Below, piece after piece: positions 10,202 to 18,796 of a stretch of DNA of 64,000 bases. Each line of letters begins with the position of its first letter. The first letter of the stretch is position 1. The translations under genes were made by a program, and so were the position numbers. The notes under the pieces were generated by a model. That model searched no databases. It had not been told where the DNA came from and saw only the letters and a list, made by a program, of their open reading frames with translations. The stretch comes from an uncultured Planctomycetaceae bacterium (lineage in GTDB: Bacteria; Planctomycetota; Planctomycetia; Planctomycetales; Planctomycetaceae), in NCBI GenBank assembly GCA_943787265.1, contig CALSLT010000006.1:434001-498000 (forward strand), in the 5' to 3' direction.

Positions 10202-10630
10202 TTGACCAAGTCATGTATACGGGAAGAACCGGCCTTGGGATCAAGCGTCAGTTGCCGAATTTTGCAGAACGGACCACAACTGTGGCAATTCAAAAAAAGT
10301 TCGGGACATGCCTTCGCCGCGTCAATTCTTCACGACGGGGTCGTTTACGGAATGTTTCAAAATGGGATGGCGTGTTTGAATCCCGGCGACGGCTCACTTC
10401 GGTGGAAGTATCCCGGCGCAGGTTCAGTTCTCTTGATTGGCAATCACCTTGTCAGTCTTTCAGGTCGTGGAGTGCTGAGAATCGGGCCTGTCGCCAGAGA
10501 CAATTGGAAGCCGACACTGGAAGCTCGAATCGGCAGCGGCCAATGGCGCAACAATCCCACGTACTGGAACGGAAATTTGATCGCCAAGAGTGACTCCGGA
10601 GAGATGATCAGTGTCCGGATCGCTCGTTGA
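10202..10630 (+). pseudogene. Fragment of a PQQ-type beta-propeller protein
   Basis: Up to 142 residues from a TTG; only the part from about 10262 (GPQLWQFKKSSGHAFAASIL) looks like protein. It shows two PQQ/quinoprotein-like blades: DGVVYGMFQNGMACLNPGDG followed by SLRWKYPGAGSVLLIGNHLV, then GQWRNNPTYWNGNLIAKSDS. Propellers of this family have seven or eight blades and usually an export signal; here there is neither signal nor enough blades. I read it as the surviving 3' end of a lost gene. A short intact protein cannot be excluded. The neighbouring minus-strand gene starts only 6 nt away, so there is no room for a normal promoter. Confidence 0.5.
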
Positions 10631-10645
10631 GACGGTGTCAACAAA

Positions 10646-10681
10646 ATAGCCCTCGTGAACCGATCCGTTCACGAGGGCTAT
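10646..10681 (-). terminator. Perfect 15-bp stem-loop, intrinsic terminator for the sigma operon
   Basis: Arms ATAGCCCTCGTGAAC (10646-10660) and its exact reverse complement (10667-10681) enclose a 6-nt loop. Read on the minus strand, the stem is followed by TTTTG, so it most likely ends the operon whose last gene stops at 10716. On the plus strand no T-run follows. Confidence 0.75.
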
Positions 10682-10715
10682 GAGTCTGCATGTTGAGCAG
10701 TTGGGACGGCAACGC

Positions 10716-11396
10716 TCAATTCTTCGCCTTTGCCCGATCTGCATTCGGATTGCCATCCTCTTTGGATTTCCTAGCACTCCCCTTGTCATACAGTGCGGAC
10801 TCAAGTTGCTTGAGCAGTTGATCCAGCATTTTCGAGCCCTCGTCGTGCCGGCCAACGCGGATCACTTTTCCAATGTCTTCCATCCGATCACGGATTTCGT
10901 CAACTGACTGGCCACTTTTCTTAATGCGTTCGGCCAGCTCCTGCACCTTTCGCACTTTGGCTTCCAGAGCTTTTTGTACTTCTGGTTCCCTGCGAGCCAG
11001 TTCCCGAGCTTTCGCGCGTTGTTCACTCGACAGCTTCGACAGAAGGCTCATCCGAACCTTGACCTGATATAGCTTCACTTCTGTTTCTGCTTCAAGGAGC
11101 TTCTTCATCCGTTTAAGAATCGTTTCCCGATCAAGCTCGTCCCGAACCAGAGTCTCATGAAGTGACTTTGTCCGTGCCTGGACTTTCCCAACCGCTTCAT
11201 GATATCCCGGTTCCGCCTCGCGATACAGTTTTTCCATTTCCTTTCGGACTTGTGGGTCAATCTTCAGTGCGTCGGCATGATTAAACGTCCAACGCGGAGG
11301 CGGGAGGAGAGTATCCACACTCTCTCCGGCTGAGCTGGCTCCGGCGACCGCACTTGTCAGCACAAAAGTGGCGATGAGCATCTTGATATGCACCAT
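10716..11396 (-). CDS. Spy/CpxP/ZraP-like periplasmic helical protein
   Basis: 226 residues from the ATG at 11396, chosen over the upstream TTG because AAGGA lies seven bases before it. A signal peptide (MVHIKMLIATFVLTSAVAGA) precedes a highly charged, wholly helical body rich in Lys, Glu and Arg. The stretch LSSEQRAKARELARREPEVQ is reminiscent of the LTxxQ repeats of Spy/CpxP-type periplasmic chaperones and metal-sensing proteins. It is the third gene of the sigma factor operon, starting 11 nt after the anti-sigma-like gene, a position often taken by envelope-stress chaperones that feed back on the sigma/anti-sigma pair. The role is inferred from composition and context only. Confidence 0.7.
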   Translation of the reverse strand: MVHIKMLIATFVLTSAVAGASSAGESVDTLLPPPRWTFNHADALKIDPQVRKEMEKLYREAEPGYHEAVGKVQARTKSLHETLVRDELDRETILKRMKKLLEAETEVKLYQVKVRMSLLSKLSSEQRAKARELARREPEVQKALEAKVRKVQELAERIKKSGQSVDEIRDRMEDIGKVIRVGRHDEGSKMLDQLLKQLESALYDKGSARKSKEDGNPNADRAKAKN

Positions 11397-11406
11397 GATC
11401 TGTTCC

Positions 11407-11793
11407 TTATTCAATCTGGAAATTGACAGCCTGTTGAGGCAAAAGTGAGTCCGTTTCAGTCGTCCACTTCATCCCGGCCTCCGGTTCATTAATGGCGACC
11501 AGAAGTGAATCACAAACCTGATTCAACATCTGAAGGTCATCATGAGACGACGCCACTGGCGCAACATCCTTCCATCCAAACCTGCTTGCGCTGCACAGTA
11601 GAACCGCAGCCACCACGGCCGCAGCCGTAATGGCTACCGCCATCGGAGCCGATCTCGGCGCGACGGCTTGAGCATGCTCGACGCGAGGAACCGGAACATT
11701 CTTTACGAGTTCATCGAATGCGGGCTGGAGACGTTGATCGACGCTTCGAGTTGCCTCGAACATTCGCTTAAGTTTTTCGTCGTTTCGCATCAT
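11407..11793 (-). CDS. Probable membrane anti-sigma factor
   Basis: About 128 residues beginning MMRNDEKLKRMFEATRS. The start ATG overlaps the sigma factor stop as ATGA (11790-11793), typical of translationally coupled sigma/anti-sigma pairs. Residues 1-50 are hydrophilic and would face the cytoplasm; one membrane helix follows (PMAVAITAAAVVAAVLLC), then a periplasmic tail of about 55 residues. The zinc-binding HxxxCxxC motif of ZAS-type anti-sigma factors is absent. Function is inferred from gene order, coupling and topology, not from a recognised domain. Confidence 0.7.
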   Translation of the reverse strand: MMRNDEKLKRMFEATRSVDQRLQPAFDELVKNVPVPRVEHAQAVAPRSAPMAVAITAAAVVAAVLLCSASRFGWKDVAPVASSHDDLQMLNQVCDSLLVAINEPEAGMKWTTETDSLLPQQAVNFQIE

Positions 11794-12320
11794 CGTTCGA
11801 ACTCCCGACTGGCCGCGAGAATTCGACGTAGCGACTCTTTCCCGCGCTGGTAGTGCTGTCGAGCAGATCCTACCGTGATCTCCAGCACCTCTGCCGCCTG
11901 TTCGATCGTCAGTTCTTCGTAAAACACAAGATGCAGAACTTCTCGTTGACGGTCCGACAACTGCTCCATCGCTGCCCACAGTTGATCTGACAATTCTCGA
12001 TGTTCGATTTCCGCATCATCAAATCTGCCACTGTCATGCAAACTCGTTTCCAGGTCACCCATCGACTGCCGATGTTTTTGCTGTCGTCGAGTTTCTTCCA
12101 GTGCCACAAATCGAATCACGCCGAAGACCCACGTTGAGAATTCAGATCGACCACCGAATGAAGCATCGCCGTTAAGAATTCGACAATAAGACTGCTGAAG
12201 AACGTCGCTGGCGAGATCACGATCGCGACCGCAACAGACCATGGCCCATCCAAATGCTCCATCGTGAAGCTGTGCCAATTGATCTTTTGTTGAATCTGAC
12301 CCCATCTCACTCCGCCGCAT
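11790..12320 (-). CDS. ECF-family RNA polymerase sigma factor
   Basis: 176 residues. Region 2 contains LASDVLQQSYCRILNGDASF and FSTWVFGVIRFVALEETRRQ; region 4 contains LSDRQREVLHLVFYEELTIE followed by the helix-turn-helix QAAEVLEITVGSARQHYQRG. Regions 1.1 and 3 are missing, as in ECF (group 4) sigma factors. ATG at 12320 is used; the ATG at 12305 has a closer GGAG and may be the real start. First gene of a three-gene operon with the anti-sigma-like and Spy-like genes, probably self-activated. Its regulon cannot be read from the sequence. Confidence 0.92.
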   Translation of the reverse strand: MRRSEMGSDSTKDQLAQLHDGAFGWAMVCCGRDRDLASDVLQQSYCRILNGDASFGGRSEFSTWVFGVIRFVALEETRRQQKHRQSMGDLETSLHDSGRFDDAEIEHRELSDQLWAAMEQLSDRQREVLHLVFYEELTIEQAAEVLEITVGSARQHYQRGKESLRRILAASREFER

Positions 12321-12490
12321 CAGTAGAACCGAGGATGAGTGTCAGATCTTCACACGATGTATGACGCGAATCGGGACGGAATTGCAAACTTCCGAGATTC
12401 AGCTTGCTCAAGCGACAAGTATTCGCAACTGAGGACGTTCTCGAAACTTCGGCTGCAGACACAGAATGCGGCAACTCAGTCGGAACCGTT

Positions 12491-13102
12491 CTAAATCGAG
12501 ATTTGCACGTTTGGGTCGTCTTCGTAGGCGGAGTCGATCTGAACGAGCCTGGTCAGCAGGTGAGAGACGAGCTCGAAGAGAGCTTTCAGCTCGTTGACGT
12601 CTCGCATGACGCCGACTCTGCTGAAGTAGAGTTCGTCGACGCCGTCCGGAAAGTTGGTTCCGAACCAGCCTTCGTCGTCGCGGATTTCCAGCAGGATACG
12701 CGACTGATCGTGCATCAAATCTTTGAGCTGTCGATCGGAAAGTAACTGGATCAGTTTTTGCTGATTGTTGCCCTTGATGACGAAGCTCTCATCGAAGAAC
12801 GGATCACCGACTTCGAGGTCTTCCATCCCAAAGAACTTACCCATCGAGGAGAAGAAGCCAGTTCGGTAAATCTTGAAATACAAGCCGTCCTTGTTGACAA
12901 AGGGGGCTCGCAGACGGGTGTATGTCGTGCTCGATTTGTCGCGCCGGACCGTGTAGGTGTCCAGAACGAGTTCCCATTCGCCGTGTTGATAAACAACGCC
13001 GTCGCCTTTGAACCAGCCGCCTTCGATGTAGTCGGCTCCGATGTCCGCCGCCATCTGGCTCCAGATTTCCGCCTTTGACGGCCCGAAAAGTCCTCGCAGC
13101 AT
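12491..13102 (-). CDS. Conserved-looking unknown protein
   Basis: 203 residues, no signal peptide and no clear membrane segment; not recognised. It alternates short beta-type stretches (WELVLDTYTVRRDKSSTTYT, DGLYFKIYRTGFFSSMGKFF) with a C-terminal helical part (VNELKALFELVSHLLTRLVQ). The composition is that of a soluble cytosolic protein. It starts 5 nt after the stop of the gene at 13108, so the two form an operon and probably act together. No function proposed. Confidence 0.75.
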   Translation of the reverse strand: MLRGLFGPSKAEIWSQMAADIGADYIEGGWFKGDGVVYQHGEWELVLDTYTVRRDKSSTTYTRLRAPFVNKDGLYFKIYRTGFFSSMGKFFGMEDLEVGDPFFDESFVIKGNNQQKLIQLLSDRQLKDLMHDQSRILLEIRDDEGWFGTNFPDGVDELYFSRVGVMRDVNELKALFELVSHLLTRLVQIDSAYEDDPNVQISI

Positions 13103-13107
13103 GTCGT

Positions 13108-13845
13108 TTACTCCGTTGTCGCGGGTTCGGTCGATTCTAATTCTGACGACTCCGTTTCAGTCGACTGAGCATCGCCTGCCTCGGCGTTGTCAGAGACTTC
13201 GTCGTCCTCTGTTTCGGAAGCTTCGTGATTCAGTTCTTCCGGCGCCTCGATCGGAAGAGGCTCGGCTAGTTCGTCTATGAGTTCTGGGCCGCCGAACTCG
13301 TCCAGTGCTTCGTCGATGGCTTTGTCAAATTCGTCGGCGAAGTTAATTTCCGGTACTTCGGCAGGAACTCCAGCTTCGTCGGCTGTTTCCGTGACGGTTT
13401 GCAGAAAGTCTCGCAGTTCCTCGTCGGTCAGCTCCTGTTCGAACTGTCGGTTTCCATTCACGTCTTTCGTGCTGATCATGTCGAGGACGGCTTCGCGTTT
13501 GGCTTCGGGAATTGAGCCATCAATAACACCTCGCGAAAACCTCTGAATCGCAATATCTGCGGCCGCTTTTTCTTCCTCGTCGAGGCCGGAATCGCGGATG
13601 TAAACGCGTTTGACAAATAGCGAAACACCAGCCGGCAGGATCGGGCTTTTTGAGAGCCGCTCAAAAATAGCCATCACCTGTTCGAGGTCGAGTTTTTCAT
13701 CTTTGAACTGCTGCCCGACATCGTCGATGCGGCCGTGCATGCGTTTTCGCTGATCGTCCGGAACGTCGAGTTCTTCCAAGCCTTCTTTCATCGCAGAAAC
13801 GGCGAAGTCAGTAGCAACTCCACGACCATTCTTCGCAACCCACAA
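13108..13845 (-). CDS. Membrane-anchored acidic unknown protein (start interrupted by TAG)
   Basis: The open frame from a TTG at 13845 gives 245 residues, but this cuts through a membrane helix: the same frame upstream encodes a Gly/Ala/Val-rich transmembrane segment and a natural start (MSQPDPF at 13983), separated by one TAG at 13948-13950. The soluble part is helical (VPDDQRKRMHGRIDDVGQQF), contains EF-hand-like STKDVNGNRQFEQELTDEEL, and ends in a Glu/Ser/Thr-rich tail of about 50 residues. Not recognised. It is 5 nt upstream of the next gene and probably cotranscribed. Either a start at the TTG, a recent nonsense mutation or a sequence error explains the TAG. Confidence 0.65.
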   Translation of the reverse strand: MWVAKNGRGVATDFAVSAMKEGLEELDVPDDQRKRMHGRIDDVGQQFKDEKLDLEQVMAIFERLSKSPILPAGVSLFVKRVYIRDSGLDEEEKAAADIAIQRFSRGVIDGSIPEAKREAVLDMISTKDVNGNRQFEQELTDEELRDFLQTVTETADEAGVPAEVPEINFADEFDKAIDEALDEFGGPELIDELAEPLPIEAPEELNHEASETEDDEVSDNAEAGDAQSTETESSELESTEPATTE

Positions 13846-13983
13846 CCCACCAACGACTGCTGCGATTAAGGCAAGAACGACAATGACTCCGCAGCCGATG
13901 CCGGCAATGGCACAGCCGCTAAGACCTTTCTTCTCGGGAATTCGATCCTAGTCCTGAGATTCGAATGGGTCGGGCTGAGACAT
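13846..13983 (-). other. Apparent N-terminal coding extension with in-frame TAG
   Basis: In frame with the gene that follows, this stretch reads MSQPDPFESQD, TAG, then DRIPEKKGLSGCAIAGIGCG and a hydrophobic run ending VVGGLWVAK. That is a hydrophilic tip plus a full membrane helix, as expected for a protein anchored by its N-terminus. The single TAG is at 13948-13950; CAG would restore the frame. Confidence 0.6.
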
Positions 13984-14205
13984 GATGATTCTCGATTCTC
14001 AAAATGGATTTGAATGTCGAATGGGCTGGAAACTGCATCCGACAACAGATTCTCTCGACACACTACTGCGACGGCAGCGTGACCTCCAGCAATGCGTTGA
14101 AACGTGCAGGCTGGTTTCGGATCTCGGAGAATTTGTCGGAAGGCCCAGCCAATGCACGGCAACGAAAAGCAACGAGCCACGGAATTTCGTCAGGCAGAGT
14201 CTGAC

Positions 14206-14685
14206 CTACCGAGGCAGCCATTGCTCGACGATGTCAACCACCTCTTCAGATTCGAGCGTTTCGTGCGCGAGCAGATTGTCGGCGAGAGCGGCCAAAGCTG
14301 ACCAGAAATCGTCTCCGTTGAGCATTCGATACAGATCGGCGGATGCTCGTTCCAGGAACGCCAGACGTTTTTGCTGGTCGGGATGAATCGAGGCGGCGGC
14401 TTCCCAGGCTTCGCCCCAATCGGCCGCCCATTCCGAGACCATTCCGGGATGAAACGCGTCGCCGGTGTAGAGCATTTCGGCGACCGGCCCAGCCAGCGCG
14501 ACGAGGATTCGTTTTTCGCAATATTCGCGTTCAGAGAGGCCGGTTGTGTCCCAGAAAATCTGCGTATCGCCGAACCGTTTCGGACCGTCGTCCCAGTCAG
14601 GATCGACCGTAACCGAATGAACTTCCGCTCCGACATGCACAGCCATCAACGCGTGGCCGGATTCGTGGTAAGCTGTGATTTCCAT
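14206..14685 (-). CDS. Small FtsH-peptidase-like (M41-type) zinc protease
   Basis: 159 residues from the ATG at 14683-14685. The start is followed at once by AYHESGHALMAVHVGAEVHS, which matches the HEAGH zinc motif of the FtsH peptidase domain; later ILVALAGPVAEMLYTGD matches the FtsH segment LLGGRAAEELVFG. There is no AAA ATPase domain and no membrane segment, so this is a stand-alone peptidase-like domain. The spacing between the two motifs fits M41. Possible roles are a small cytosolic metalloprotease or an inactive relative. Open frame extends upstream of the ATG but is not protein-like. Confidence 0.75.
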   Translation of the reverse strand: MEITAYHESGHALMAVHVGAEVHSVTVDPDWDDGPKRFGDTQIFWDTTGLSEREYCEKRILVALAGPVAEMLYTGDAFHPGMVSEWAADWGEAWEAAASIHPDQQKRLAFLERASADLYRMLNGDDFWSALAALADNLLAHETLESEEVVDIVEQWLPR

Positions 14686-14835
14686 GAAGCGGTTGTTTCT
14701 TTGCCGTGAATCGTGATAAACGTGGCATGTTTGAATGATGAAGGCCGATTCACAAGTTGCCGACGTCACGTGACGTGAAACGCCGACACTGCCTTTACCT
14801 GGAAATCTGTTTTGCCCGGAAATCGGTTTTAATCG

Positions 14836-17181
14836 ATGTCGAATCTCCGAATTGTAATCACTCTGTTGGCCTCGTTGCTTCTGCACCCAGCGGTTGGGCG
14901 AGCGGCGAACAATGATAAGCAGACGGCGTTCTTCGAGAAGAAGATCCGGCCGTTGCTGATCAAGCATTGTTACGAGTGTCACTCTGAAGAAGCGGAGGAA
15001 CGCCAGGGAGGTCTGCTGCTGGATCGTCGTTCCGGCTGGATCGAAGGCGGAGACACCACCAAAGCCGTGCTGCCAGGCGAGCCGGACGCATCGCTGCTCA
15101 TCAAAGCGGTGAGGTACTCCGACGAGAATCTGCAGATGCCGCCGGAAGAAAAACTGAAGCCCGAGCAGATCAAATTACTGGAACAGTGGGTGCGGCTTGG
15201 GGCTCATGGGCCGAAGATCGATCTTGGCGATTCTGAGTTCTCGCGGCTCGGCGATCAGGAACACCTTTTCGGCCAGGCGGAGAAGCACTGGTCGTTTCAA
15301 CCGGTCAAAACCGAGACGCCTCCCGAAGCCAGCAACGGACGTTGGAATCAAAATGGGATCGATCGATTCGTTTTTGCGCAGCTCACAGAGAACAACCTGG
15401 AGCCGTCAATCGGAGCCGAGCCTCGTACATTGATCCGACGACTGACTTACGACCTGACCGGGTTGCCGCCGTCGATGGATGACGTGGAACAATTTGTCGA
15501 AGCCGCCTCACAGGACCGTCCAGCCGCAATTCGTGAAGTCGTCGATCGGCTGATTGATCGATCCACGTTCGGCGAGCACCTCGGACGAATGTGGCTCGAC
15601 GTCGCTCGGTACGCCGACACCGACAGTGCTTACCGCCCGGACACAAGGACGCCGCATTACTTTCCGTTCGCATTCACTTATCGAGATTACGTTGTTGATT
15701 CGCTGAACAAGGACAAGCCGTTCGACGATTTCGTTCGTGAGCAATTTGCTGCCGACCTGATCGGCTTCAAACCGGGTGATGCCGAAATGGCGGCGTTAGG
15801 ATTTCTCGCAGCAGGACCGTTCGCCAATCGTGACCCGCTGGAATCCCTAGACGACCTGATTGACGTGACAACTCGAGGTTTGCTTGGCGTCACCGCAGCG
15901 TGCGCACGCTGCCACGACCACAAGTACGAGCCCATTCCAACCAATGATTATTATTCACTGCGAGGAGTCTTTGCGTCAGTCGCTCGGGTCAACTCGCTTG
16001 ACGAGAAGAAGCAGCCGCTCGTGCCTGGTTACGAGCCTTCGGAAGCAGACCTCGCTGACTACGAGAAGAAACGAGCGGCGATCGAAGCGAAGGTCACGAA
16101 GGCCGGAAAGAGCAAAGCGAAAGGGAACAACCGGTCGATCTCGCAGAAGATTCGCGAAACAGAACTCGCCGAACTGTTGCTGTTTCACCCCGGAGCGCCG
16201 GCTCGTGCCATGCGTGTTATCGATCGTCCGAAACCCCTTGAGCCCGTTGTCTACATTCGAGGAGATGCCGGCAGCCCTGGCGATGCAGTCCCGCGACGAT
16301 TCCTGAAAATCATTGACGAAGACCAGGCTCCGTTTCCGGACGACTCCAGCGGAAGACTTCAGCTCGCCGAGAAGATCGTTGATCCAAAGAATCCTCTGAC
16401 TGCTCGTGTGTTTGTGAATCGAGTCTGGGGTTACCTGATGGGTTCCCACATTGTCGACACTCCGTCGGACTTCGGGTTGCAGGGTTCAGCACCGACGCAT
16501 CCGAAGCTGCTGGACTGGCTGGCTGCGGACTTCGTCGAGCACGACTGGTCGATCAAACATCTCGTTCGAACGATCGTTCTTTCGCAGACCTATCAGCAAC
16601 GGAGCGACTATCGCGAAGACGGAGTGACTGCCGATTCGCAGAACAAACTACTTTGGCGAGGCAACCGAAAGCATCTTTCGATCGAGGCAATCCGAGACAG
16701 CCTGCTGAGTGCTTCACGGCAGCTCGACCCGACTCCGCGAGGTCATGCTGGGAAGCTGTGGGAGGATGGCTACACAAAACGCCGAGCCATCTACGGATAC
16801 ATCAATCGATTCAATCTTGATCCGACGTTGCGAGCGTTCGACTTCCCGACTCCGGTACAAAGTCAGCCAAAACGCGGCGAGAGCATCGTCGCTCCGCAGG
16901 CTCTGTTCACGATGAACTCGCCATTTGTTATCGACCAAACGGTCGCTATCACCGAGACGTCTGAGTTCACACAGGCGGCCACCGATGAGGAACGCGTATC
17001 CGCTCTCTTCAACTTGATTTTCCAGCGACCGCCAGCCAGTTTGGAAACCGAACGCGTGCTTAGGTTCGTCGAGCTTCAATCACGATTCACAAAGCCAGCT
17101 GACAAGAGGCGTCGAGCGTCGACATGGCCGCTCGTCGCTCAGTCGCTCATGATGAGCAACGAGTTTCAATACATTGATTAA
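14836..17181 (+). CDS. Planctomycete cytochrome C / DUF1549 / DUF1553 protein
   Basis: 781 residues. Signal peptide (residues 1-23, cut after GRA), cytochrome-like PSCyt1 domain with CYECHSEEAEERQGGLLLDR, DUF1549 with LTYDLTGLPPSMDDVEQF and CARCHDHKYEPIPTNDYYSL, and a C-terminal DUF1553 with RVFVNRVWGYLMGSHIVDT and WSIKHLVRTIVLSQTYQQ. This is the complete family layout at normal length. It is followed by the DUF1501 gene, the usual partner in planctomycetes. Exported, probably periplasmic or surface-located; biochemical role not established. Paralogous to the partial gene at the left end of the window. Confidence 0.93.
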   Translation: MSNLRIVITLLASLLLHPAVGRAANNDKQTAFFEKKIRPLLIKHCYECHSEEAEERQGGLLLDRRSGWIEGGDTTKAVLPGEPDASLLIKAVRYSDENLQMPPEEKLKPEQIKLLEQWVRLGAHGPKIDLGDSEFSRLGDQEHLFGQAEKHWSFQPVKTETPPEASNGRWNQNGIDRFVFAQLTENNLEPSIGAEPRTLIRRLTYDLTGLPPSMDDVEQFVEAASQDRPAAIREVVDRLIDRSTFGEHLGRMWLDVARYADTDSAYRPDTRTPHYFPFAFTYRDYVVDSLNKDKPFDDFVREQFAADLIGFKPGDAEMAALGFLAAGPFANRDPLESLDDLIDVTTRGLLGVTAACARCHDHKYEPIPTNDYYSLRGVFASVARVNSLDEKKQPLVPGYEPSEADLADYEKKRAAIEAKVTKAGKSKAKGNNRSISQKIRETELAELLLFHPGAPARAMRVIDRPKPLEPVVYIRGDAGSPGDAVPRRFLKIIDEDQAPFPDDSSGRLQLAEKIVDPKNPLTARVFVNRVWGYLMGSHIVDTPSDFGLQGSAPTHPKLLDWLAADFVEHDWSIKHLVRTIVLSQTYQQRSDYREDGVTADSQNKLLWRGNRKHLSIEAIRDSLLSASRQLDPTPRGHAGKLWEDGYTKRRAIYGYINRFNLDPTLRAFDFPTPVQSQPKRGESIVAPQALFTMNSPFVIDQTVAITETSEFTQAATDEERVSALFNLIFQRPPASLETERVLRFVELQSRFTKPADKRRRASTWPLVAQSLMMSNEFQYID

Positions 17182-17201
17182 GAATTAGTTCCGAAAGTTT
17201 T

Positions 17202-17256
17202 GCCACAGAGATCACAGAGTTGGTCGTGACGAAGTTTTGTCTGTGTTCTCTGTGGC
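17202..17256. repeat. Inverted repeat of the CCACAGAGAxCACAG type
   Basis: Arms GCCACAGAGATCACAG (17202-17217) and CTGTGTTCTCTGTGGC (17241-17256) pair at 15 of 16 positions around a 23-nt loop. A T-run precedes and an A-run follows, so the element is nearly symmetrical. It lies between the DUF1553 and DUF1501 genes. I recall similar CCACAGAG-type palindromes as dispersed intergenic repeats in planctomycetes and verrucomicrobia; only one copy is seen here. Confidence 0.7.
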
Positions 17257-17284
17257 TGAAAAATAATCTTGAATCACTGCGCAA

Positions 17285-18757
17285 ATGAGTTTTCCGATGC
17301 AATCACAACTTTCATCCAATCCGTTATCTGGCTGGTCACGCCGCGAGCTTTTAGAGCGAAGCGGGATTGGGCTCGGCTCGCTCGCTCTTTCGGGTTTGCT
17401 GGCTGATGATCAAAACGTGAGTGCGGCGCCGGCTCGACGTGAAAAATCCGTTTCGCCGCTGATCGCCAGCGCTCCGCATCATCCGCCCAAAGCCAAGCGG
17501 ATTATTCACCTCTTTATGAACGGTGGACCTTCGCAGTTCGACACGTTTTATCCAAAACCGGAAGTGCAGAAACTGAGTGGCAAGCCGCTGCCGAAATCGA
17601 TCAGCGACCAACTACAGCGGACTCAACGAAACCGCGTCGGCGCGCTGTTCGGGTCGCCGTTCAAATTTCACAAGTATGGCGAATGTGGGCAGCCTGTCAG
17701 CGAGCTGTTTCCGAACGTCGCTCGACATGTCGACGACCTTTGCATCGTCCGTTCGATGCAGGGCGAAATCGCGAATCACACACCAGGGCTGCTACTGACA
17801 AATTGCGGCCACTCGACGCTGGCCCGTCCGTCGCTGGGGTCGTGGATGTTGTACGGCCTGGGCAATGAAAGTGACGAACTGCCCGGGTTCGTCGTGCTCT
17901 GTCCAAAGGGCCTGCCAACCGCCCAGACGACAAACTGGAGGAGTGCATTCTTGCCGGGAATCTACCAGGGCACGCACATTGATATCGAATCATCCGGGAA
18001 GGAACTTATCCCGAATCTGACTCGTGACGATATTCGCCCGGGCTCGCAGAAGGCTCAGGTAGCACTCGCTCAGTTTCTCAATCGACGGCATAAAAATCTG
18101 CGACCGGGAGATCAGCGACTCGACAGTCGCATCCACTCGATGGAGCTGGCATTCCGGATGCAAACGGCCGGAACCGACGCGTTTGATCTTGAAAAGGAAC
18201 CTCAACACATTCGTGAGTCGTACGGCGATTCGGTTCAGGGGCGGAACATGCTGATCGCACGCCGCCTGGCAGAACGCGGCGTGCGGTACGTGCAGGTTTA
18301 TCACGGAGGCGGCCAGCCGTGGGACAATCACAGCGGACTCGTGCCGCGGATCAGACAACTTTGTAAGGACTCGGACCAACCAATCGCGGCTCTGCTTTCC
18401 GACTTGAAGCAACGAGGCATGCTCGAAGACACGCTGCTCATCTGGGGCGGCGAGATGGGCCGAACTCCGACGACGCAATCCGGTACGAAAGACGTCAACA
18501 AGATCGGCCGTGATCATCACATCGATGGTTACACCATGTGGATGGCCGGCGGCGGGGTTCGACCAGGCATGACGTACGGATCGACCGATGAATTCGGTAT
18601 GAAGGTCGCCGAGAACAAAGTCGAACTGCACGACCTGCACGCGACGATTCTACATCTGATGGGCTTTGACCATCGACGGCTGACCTATCGTTTCTCCGGG
18701 CGAGACTTCCGCCTGACCGACGTCCACGGCCGCATCGTGAATGAGATCCTCGCGTAA
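17285..18757 (+). CDS. DUF1501 protein, Tat-exported
   Basis: 490 residues. Twin-arginine signal with RR at residues 19-20 (GWSRRELLERSGIGLGSLAL), then the DUF1501 body: IIHLFMNGGPSQFDTFYPKP, VRYVQVYHGGGQPWDNHSGL, LIWGGEMGRTPTTQ and HHIDGYTMWMAGGGVRPG. The fold is related to sulfatases and alkaline phosphatases, but the catalytic Cys/Ser motif of sulfatases is not present. It follows the DUF1549/DUF1553 gene with a palindromic repeat in between, and the two are the standard planctomycete pair. The start was chosen because it places the RR motif near the N-terminus. Function unproven. Confidence 0.92.
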   Translation: MSFPMQSQLSSNPLSGWSRRELLERSGIGLGSLALSGLLADDQNVSAAPARREKSVSPLIASAPHHPPKAKRIIHLFMNGGPSQFDTFYPKPEVQKLSGKPLPKSISDQLQRTQRNRVGALFGSPFKFHKYGECGQPVSELFPNVARHVDDLCIVRSMQGEIANHTPGLLLTNCGHSTLARPSLGSWMLYGLGNESDELPGFVVLCPKGLPTAQTTNWRSAFLPGIYQGTHIDIESSGKELIPNLTRDDIRPGSQKAQVALAQFLNRRHKNLRPGDQRLDSRIHSMELAFRMQTAGTDAFDLEKEPQHIRESYGDSVQGRNMLIARRLAERGVRYVQVYHGGGQPWDNHSGLVPRIRQLCKDSDQPIAALLSDLKQRGMLEDTLLIWGGEMGRTPTTQSGTKDVNKIGRDHHIDGYTMWMAGGGVRPGMTYGSTDEFGMKVAENKVELHDLHATILHLMGFDHRRLTYRFSGRDFRLTDVHGRIVNEILA

Positions 18758-18796
18758 CGTCAGTGTTGTCACAGTTTGACAGACGCACCCTACGAG

